NCBI GenBank assembly: GCA_023406715.1
Contig: JAEXVC010000249.1
Span: 1 to 11,987, forward strand
Length of the DNA: 11,987 nt
Origin: Bacteroidota bacterium
GTDB taxonomy: Bacteria > Bacteroidota > Bacteroidia > Bacteroidales > Tenuifilaceae
Reading direction: 5' to 3'
Below are positions 8,801-11,987 of the stretch, one piece after another. A model generated the notes under the pieces. It had not been told where the DNA came from. It worked only from the letters and a program-made list of their open reading frames with translations, and did not search any database. Every line of letters begins with the position of its first letter. Within the stretch, counting starts at the first letter, position 1. Both the position numbers and the translations under genes were made by a program.

Positions 8801-10393
8801 GGACAGTTTAATTCCAGCCTGAAAGGCAAGACCGCTACCAGTTGTTGGATTATCGAACGATTTAATATCAGAAATAGACAACTCGAATCCTGCAACCTTA
8901 GGCGATTTAAGATCGCCTGTAACACCAATTGCACCAATACTTACGTAGGGTTTCTCCCTGCTAATCTTTAAATTCTCGAAATTGATATCGGGAACAGAAA
9001 ATTTCTTTGTACTATCGGCTTTATTTATTGGAGCGTTAATGGTTAGTTTTCCAGAGGCATTTAACGTAGGATAGAAATCGGAATCCTTTATCATCACCTC
9101 AATAGATGAGGACTCATTCAAGGTTAAAGTGCTGCGTAGCACAGGAAAATCAAACTCGCCAGAAAAATTCACAATAAAATCGTACTCTTCTGTGGAGGAG
9201 TTATATGATGCCTTATATGGCAACAATGAGTTCTTTCCTAGTGGTGGAACATTTAAATCGCCACCAAAGCCCAAACCTACAACTTCGTTTTTCAGCAGAT
9301 TTACAGAGAAATCGGTAAGGGAAATATCCCACTTGCTCTTATCTAACCTCTCTGAAACAATAATATTTTGTCCATCGGCCACTCCTGTAAATCCGTTCTC
9401 ATCAATAATTACATCCTTTAATCGGAGAGTAACTCTGTCATTAATAGAACTCTGATTTTTCAGAGAATCGGCAGGGTTTGAAATAGAATCGGCTGGAGTT
9501 TGAATACTATCTGCACTTTGTTGATTTTTCTTAAAAAAAGCAGGCAATGAAACCGATGCACTTGTAATAGCCACTCCTCGCCATAACTTTACATTGTCAG
9601 CCTGCGAGGTGAAATAGTTGGGGGGAAACTTAACTAACGCAGGAGTTTCAATATCGTCCTGGTCGAGCGTAGCTCCGTTAAGCGTAAAAATCACATCTTT
9701 TAAACCTTTCAGACAGAAAGACCTATTGAAATTAAATGAAACAGAGTAGTTATCAAAGTTTCTAAATGTGCCATCAAACGAAATCATTATTGGCTCAGCG
9801 GTTGGTTTACCACTGCTATTAACTGGCACTATTTTATCGGAAGTAAGTACCAACGACAACTTCGCCACAAAGGACTCAATACCCTCACATCCAAAATTTG
9901 CCTTTGTTCCCTCATTGAATATAATTGCAGCTTTATTTCCAAGGTTTCTACGAACAGGAGCAACCAACTGTAGTGAACCGTTAGTACCTAGTCCCTTCTG
10001 CCCCTCAACGCTAGACATTCCTTCAAAAACAACAGGCTGCCCATCCTCTTTAAACTTAAATGCACAAGTGGCATAAATTTGGGAACGCTGAGTATTCTTA
10101 TCGTACATTATTTTTTGTATGATTAACTCGTACTCCCCCTTCTTTATACCAACAGGCAGGGTAATTTCGCCATTACCAAACAAGTCCGACAAGGACTCAA
10201 TATATGCACCAGCTTTCTTCACTGCCTCCATAGCAGTAAAAGCAGCGTTAATTTTATCTTTATTTTCCTGCTGTAACTCGTCGACTTTTGAGAGAAGTTC
10301 GTTAACGGAAGAACCACTTGTCTGGGAAATACCTCTGAACGAAAAACATACAAAAAGAAGTAAAGCAAATGATAAACGGAAAAATGTTCGCAT
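5837..10393 (-). CDS. Giant secreted beta-rich protein, family not recognised (1518 aa)
   Basis: A signal peptide (MRTFFRLSF, then LLLFVCFSF, cleavage likely GIS|Q) would leave Gln24 N-terminal. Residues about 29-66 are a charged, probable coiled coil (NELLSKVDELQQENKDK). Residues 294-314 are a linker of three PADSI-type repeats. About 320-1017 is a long run of alternating strands rich in Gly, with IPPALSFYGFGGGIYRR (632-648) and Trp-rich GWYARAQAWAWVEADIG (936-952). About 1026-1152 looks like a Big_5-type Ig domain (LTPASGDKDVNVFAAPQALF ... EEKSAEFTSGERP). About 1153-1260 and 1285-1518 are further beta modules (VKYSYPVSNQYNFYSSEY; ELYNLFFRTSSYSTFKEK), ending YTLPGKNLVTSSVSRTIQLS. No T9SS sorting domain, lipobox or catalytic motif is seen, so it may stay in the periplasm or outer membrane. 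It sits between the helical secreted gene (26 bases) and the lipoprotein (16 bases). Long beta-groove or scaffold architecture is a guess; function unknown. Confidence 0.9.
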   Translation of the reverse strand: MRTFFRLSFALLLFVCFSFRGISQTSGSSVNELLSKVDELQQENKDKINAAFTAMEAVKKAGAYIESLSDLFGNGEITLPVGIKKGEYELIIQKIMYDKNTQRSQIYATCAFKFKEDGQPVVFEGMSSVEGQKGLGTNGSLQLVAPVRRNLGNKAAIIFNEGTKANFGCEGIESFVAKLSLVLTSDKIVPVNSSGKPTAEPIMISFDGTFRNFDNYSVSFNFNRSFCLKGLKDVIFTLNGATLDQDDIETPALVKFPPNYFTSQADNVKLWRGVAITSASVSLPAFFKKNQQSADSIQTPADSISNPADSLKNQSSINDRVTLRLKDVIIDENGFTGVADGQNIIVSERLDKSKWDISLTDFSVNLLKNEVVGLGFGGDLNVPPLGKNSLLPYKASYNSSTEEYDFIVNFSGEFDFPVLRSTLTLNESSSIEVMIKDSDFYPTLNASGKLTINAPINKADSTKKFSVPDINFENLKISREKPYVSIGAIGVTGDLKSPKVAGFELSISDIKSFDNPTTGSGLAFQAGIKLSEMFGGEAGLQLYGDYAHWKFKEVGISKISVDFKSSAYSVKGGVWFKNADSLYGSGFRGDVKFTVIDKFKLDAVAVFGKKDDFRYFLTDVYFETSPTSGITIPPALSFYGFGGGIYRRMQQSINPNLDTEFGKALSGIGYIPDSKVGMGFMATTKFGLIGSSSAFNAMVAFEMQFNNTGGLNFIQLRGDGSFMNSPEKWGKLADNINSKVKKLEQAGGKISIAAKSDLSVPENKSSGFLTASMNIKYDIANKTFSADLSTYLNAGFIKGIGPNDRMGWASSYFSPDKWYTYIGTPTDRLGVQVLGLAKVDGYFMIGDDIPELPLPPQKVLQNFSKQMQDKLNKRNNDKLASGSGIAFGSSLDVSFKAKLPPFYAKLGVGMGAEFLLKNYGEDAYCAGSSSTLGINGWYARAQAWAWVEADIGMEARIFRKTRKFSILDISASALLAGAGPNPFYFTGAVGGRFSVMGGLISGRCNFDFEIGKECKIVTGSPFGEDIIAQLTPASGDKDVNVFAAPQALFNIPLEVEMEIEEDDGAMASYKVTLEEYSVFYKDTKQKIDGKAQLNSQRNIIMLDPTEPFESKKAMVVYAKVGFKRKLNGQWIDVKGSDGKPVYEEKSAEFTSGERPKIIMPEHVKYSYPVSNQYNFYSSEYSEGYMLITENYEYLFSSEKPQGYNQLLRYVDSDGKAKTTSFSYKTFSAGNEIRMEINFPLGNTGFAKNEIYKLAIVNVPQTSVDISSNITSTTSNLADSIQVNKQQAEGTLAVLEEKELYNLFFRTSSYSTFKEKMAAVPNSGGVVWQEYPHVYILGSNISDASATPEVFDFVESNTIAPDESMVKVVPVYSRTAWYNNKVSPLMYGNTEVLEKAKMTSLTPPVNAEVVRLGLRTPDVQLFESVVQSNSRPFVSAFGAINYRASYFIDRDFAALRNSLANSILNPANASSAVAKFLNENNIPDLVNGAYELQFSYTLPGKNLVTSSVSRTIQLSGFKD
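9452..9514 (-). repeat. Three tandem 7-residue repeats (ADSxxxP) in linker
   Basis: Residues 294-314 of the 1518-residue protein read ADSIQTP, ADSISNP, ADSLKNQ: three in-frame 21-base units, the last worn. They sit in a Ser/Gln/Asp-rich low-complexity stretch (about 289-318) that separates the N-terminal region from the long beta-rich body. This looks like a flexible interdomain linker that can change length by slippage. Confidence 0.7.
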
Positions 10394-10419
10394 TACAATA
10401 TATATTAAGTGAACTCTTA

Positions 10420-11319
10420 CTAAAAGGTGCTATTTTTTATGGTATAGTTGGGATTGCTAGTAAACCAATGCCTAACCTTAACTAAATGCTTTTCATAGTC
10501 AGCGACTGATAAATTTGTACTTTCATCCAAAACAGGAATACCCTCAATTACAGGACTAAGCACCTCTATAATCCGATACCCACAATGAATAGATGCTGAT
10601 ATATCTGGATTTAAGGAATGGCAAAGTTTTTCCTCACCATTCAAAATGGTAATGCAAAAATCGATGCTTTCTTTTTGCCTGATATACACTAGGTCGGGCA
10701 CCACATAATCGACAACGTTATCGTTTATGGGAAGGTTTTTCACCTTATTCATGCAGTACGAAATATTCTCTGAATTCCCCATTCTTGCCAAAGCAAGCGA
10801 TAAGTTCCATTTTAGTTTTTGATTGGTATTGGGGTCTATAAATTTTTGATAAAGAATATCTTTTCCCACACCCAAAAAGCCAGCAAGCAAGACAAACTCC
10901 TTGTAATGTGCAATCTGTTGATTTGAAAGTTTAGCTTTAATTATTTCAAGTGATGGAGAATCAAAATCGGCCTTGTTGAATTCTTTTAGGAAACCTACAT
11001 TCTGAGCGACAACTCCATTATCCTTATCAAAGCAGCCTTTCAGTAGGATATTTATCACTCTGGTTTTGCCTTCATTTCGAACAAAAGCATTCCTATAGGT
11101 TAAGTAGTAAGACTTTTGACGAACCAAGACTACAGAATCGGAGTAGAAGGGGGTTATTTCGTTAATTAAACTTTCGGAACTATAACTGGCAACAATTTTT
11201 TGTTCTTTACTATAATCAGATAGACCCTTTTTAGAATACTCCCTCAAGTAATCAGTAACTTCTCCAGCATTTAGGAATAAAGAAATAGTCAGGGAGATAA
11301 GGGTAAGGAATGGTTTCAT
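10420..11319 (-). CDS. Secreted HEAT-like helical protein, function unknown
   Basis: A 299-residue protein with a signal peptide (MKPFLTLISLTISLFLNAG, cleavage likely near LNA or NAG, no lipobox Cys). The mature part is nearly all amphipathic helix, with segments such as RVINILLKGCFDKDNGVVAQ, LKWNLSLALARMGNSENI and VVPDLVYIRQKESIDFCITI that resemble worn HEAT or Armadillo-type repeats. HEAT-like superhelices usually bind other proteins; this is inference, since the repeats are too divergent for me to place in a family. It is the first gene of the probable four-gene unit: a good -7 box lies 25 bases upstream of the ATG, and the next gene starts 26 bases after its TAG stop. Export signals on it and on its three followers suggest a periplasmic or secreted partner of the giant proteins. 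The ATG is set by the signal peptide; no Shine-Dalgarno is seen. Confidence 0.85.
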   Translation of the reverse strand: MKPFLTLISLTISLFLNAGEVTDYLREYSKKGLSDYSKEQKIVASYSSESLINEITPFYSDSVVLVRQKSYYLTYRNAFVRNEGKTRVINILLKGCFDKDNGVVAQNVGFLKEFNKADFDSPSLEIIKAKLSNQQIAHYKEFVLLAGFLGVGKDILYQKFIDPNTNQKLKWNLSLALARMGNSENISYCMNKVKNLPINDNVVDYVVPDLVYIRQKESIDFCITILNGEEKLCHSLNPDISASIHCGYRIIEVLSPVIEGIPVLDESTNLSVADYEKHLVKVRHWFTSNPNYTIKNSTF

Positions 11320-11344
11320 AAGGTAATTTTAAGAAAATACTTAA

Positions 11345-11352
11345 CAAAATTA
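11345..11352 (-). promoter_or_regulatory. Bacteroidota-type -7 box (TAATTTTG)
   Basis: On the minus strand the bases read TAATTTTG, a full match to the Bacteroidota -7 consensus TAnnTTTG. It ends 25 bases before the ATG of the HEAT-like gene, so a transcript start about 7 bases on would leave a leader near 19 nt. The -33 region is only TTA where TTG is expected, so the match there is weak. Around it the DNA is very AT-rich. It would drive the HEAT-like gene and probably the three genes after it. Confidence 0.5.
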
Positions 11353-11447
11353 ATACTTATATTTCAAATATTAAAATATGTTAAAATTTTTCTCAAATGA
11401 ACTTGGAAGCAAACTCCAAATAGCTTTGTTCGTAACATCTCTAATAT

Positions 11448-11476
11448 CCCTGTCAGGATTTTAAGCCCTGACAGGG
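11448..11476 (-). terminator. 10-bp perfect inverted repeat after the T9SS gene
   Basis: Two perfect 10-base arms (CCCTGTCAGG and CCTGACAGGG) flank a 9-base loop (minus strand GCTTAAAAT). The repeat starts 8 bases past the TAG stop of the T9SS-domain gene. A stable GC-rich hairpin here could end that transcript, but no U-tract follows (ATATTAGAG), so it may need Rho, protect a 3' end, or be a dispersed REP-like palindrome instead. Confidence 0.5.
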
Positions 11477-11484
11477 GTTATGAC

Positions 11485-11987
11485 CTATTGGATTACAATT
11501 TTAACCTGCCGACGCTCATTGCCCGCCTTAACTATTAGCAGGTAAACCCCTGAGTTCAGGTTTACCAGGTTGTAAGGAACCGAGTAGTCCTGCAGCTGGT
11601 ACTCGAACCGCTCGTTAACCTTCAGCCCCGATGCCACGGAGAATAGCACAAGGTTGATATCGGCCACCTCGCGCAGCTTCACCGTGGCGGTAAAGTCGCC
11701 CGTGTTGGGGTTTGGGTTAACGGTGAACTCCTTGATAAGGGGGTTGCTCCCCAAGCCATCATCATCGGGGTTGCTGCCGGTGTCATCAACTATCTCCACC
11801 TGCTTGGTGGCCACGGAAACGCAACCGCCTGAGTAGGCGTAAAGGTCGATATTGTATATACCCTTGCTTAGCGTTTTGAGGTAAATGATATAGTCCAGCA
11901 CAACATCGCCATCAACCTTAAGGAATGCGGAGCTGCTGTAGTCCCAGCGCATGCTGTCGAGCGGCATGTTGGACAGTTCAAACAGCA
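11485..11987 (-). CDS. 3' end of secreted protein with T9SS type A sorting domain (5' end beyond window)
   Basis: The frame is open to the right edge; 167 residues are visible (LFELSN then MPLDSMRWDY on), so Met at 11967 is internal, not a start. The region KGIYNIDLYAYSGGCVSVAT resembles the last strands of a PKD/Ig-like domain. An acidic linker (DDTGSNPDDDGLGSN) follows. The last about 83 residues form a type A T9SS C-terminal domain: FTVNPNPNTGDFTATV, INLVLFSVASG, YNLVNLNSGVYLLIVKAG and terminal RQVKIVIQ are its typical blocks. Such domains direct export across the outer membrane by the T9SS and are cleaved on attachment to the surface. Bases 11521-11820 are about 56% G+C, far above the other genes here. 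It is separated from the following unit by an inverted repeat and a promoter. Its N-terminal function cannot be told. Confidence 0.93.
   Translation of the reverse strand, partial: LFELSNMPLDSMRWDYSSSAFLKVDGDVVLDYIIYLKTLSKGIYNIDLYAYSGGCVSVATKQVEIVDDTGSNPDDDGLGSNPLIKEFTVNPNPNTGDFTATVKLREVADINLVLFSVASGLKVNERFEYQLQDYSVPYNLVNLNSGVYLLIVKAGNERRQVKIVIQ

Larger units (their letters stand above)
11320..11484. other. AT-rich intergenic region between transcription units
   Basis: This 165-base gap holds the inverted repeat after the T9SS gene and the -7 box of the HEAT-like gene. The rest (about 11353-11447) is AT-rich DNA with no ORF or second recognisable element. It is the longest non-coding stretch of the window and the only clear break between transcription units. 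Confidence 0.7.

Noticed and set aside
8731..8937. Minus-strand ORF of 68 codons
   Set aside because: It lies wholly in another frame within the 1518-residue gene and has no signal or motif.
9129..9455. Plus-strand ORF of 108 codons
   Set aside because: It is antisense to the well-supported 1518-residue gene, and its product is Ser/Pro-rich mirror sequence without family likeness.

Overview
The window reads as chromosomal DNA of a member of the Bacteroidota, probably a Bacteroidales/Marinilabiliales-like or related marine or gut lineage. The evidence is a type IX secretion (T9SS) C-terminal sorting domain, SprB-type repeats, a FISUMP-domain lipoprotein, signal peptides that would leave an N-terminal glutamine after cleavage, a TAnnTTTG-type -7 promoter box, and the absence of Shine-Dalgarno sequences. 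All five genes supported here lie on the minus strand; nothing on the plus strand is convincing.

Reading in the direction of transcription (right to left): (1) 11987-11485 is the 3' end of a secreted protein with a PKD-like stretch and a T9SS type A sorting domain. It is followed by an inverted repeat at 11448-11476. (2) After a 165-base AT-rich gap with a good -7 box at 11345-11352 comes a 299-residue secreted, all-helical HEAT-like protein (11319-10420). (3) 26 bases further on is a 1518-residue secreted, beta-rich protein of unrecognised family (10393-5837). (4) 16 bases further on is a 426-residue lipoprotein with two FnIII-like domains and a C-terminal FISUMP domain (5820-4540). (5) 61 bases further on is a giant surface protein (4478 to beyond base 1; 1492 residues visible) with an unrecognised N-terminal half, a striking His-rich HxH segment, and at least six SprB-like modules running off the window.

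The last four genes are co-directional and tightly spaced, all carry export signals, and look like one transcription unit started at the 11345-11352 promoter. The simplest reading is a cell-surface or extracellular apparatus: a T9SS-exported SprB-like adhesin, a surface lipoprotein, a giant beta-rich exported protein and a helical periplasmic or secreted partner. No enzyme, regulator, RNA gene, CRISPR array, transposase or tRNA is seen. The function is not known to me; the most distinctive signals are the HxH segment (2625-2909) and the giant unknown protein. Base composition is about 40% G+C overall, but the last 360 bases of the SprB-like gene (about 51%) and the T9SS gene end (about 56%) are clearly richer than the middle of the SprB-like gene (about 35%).
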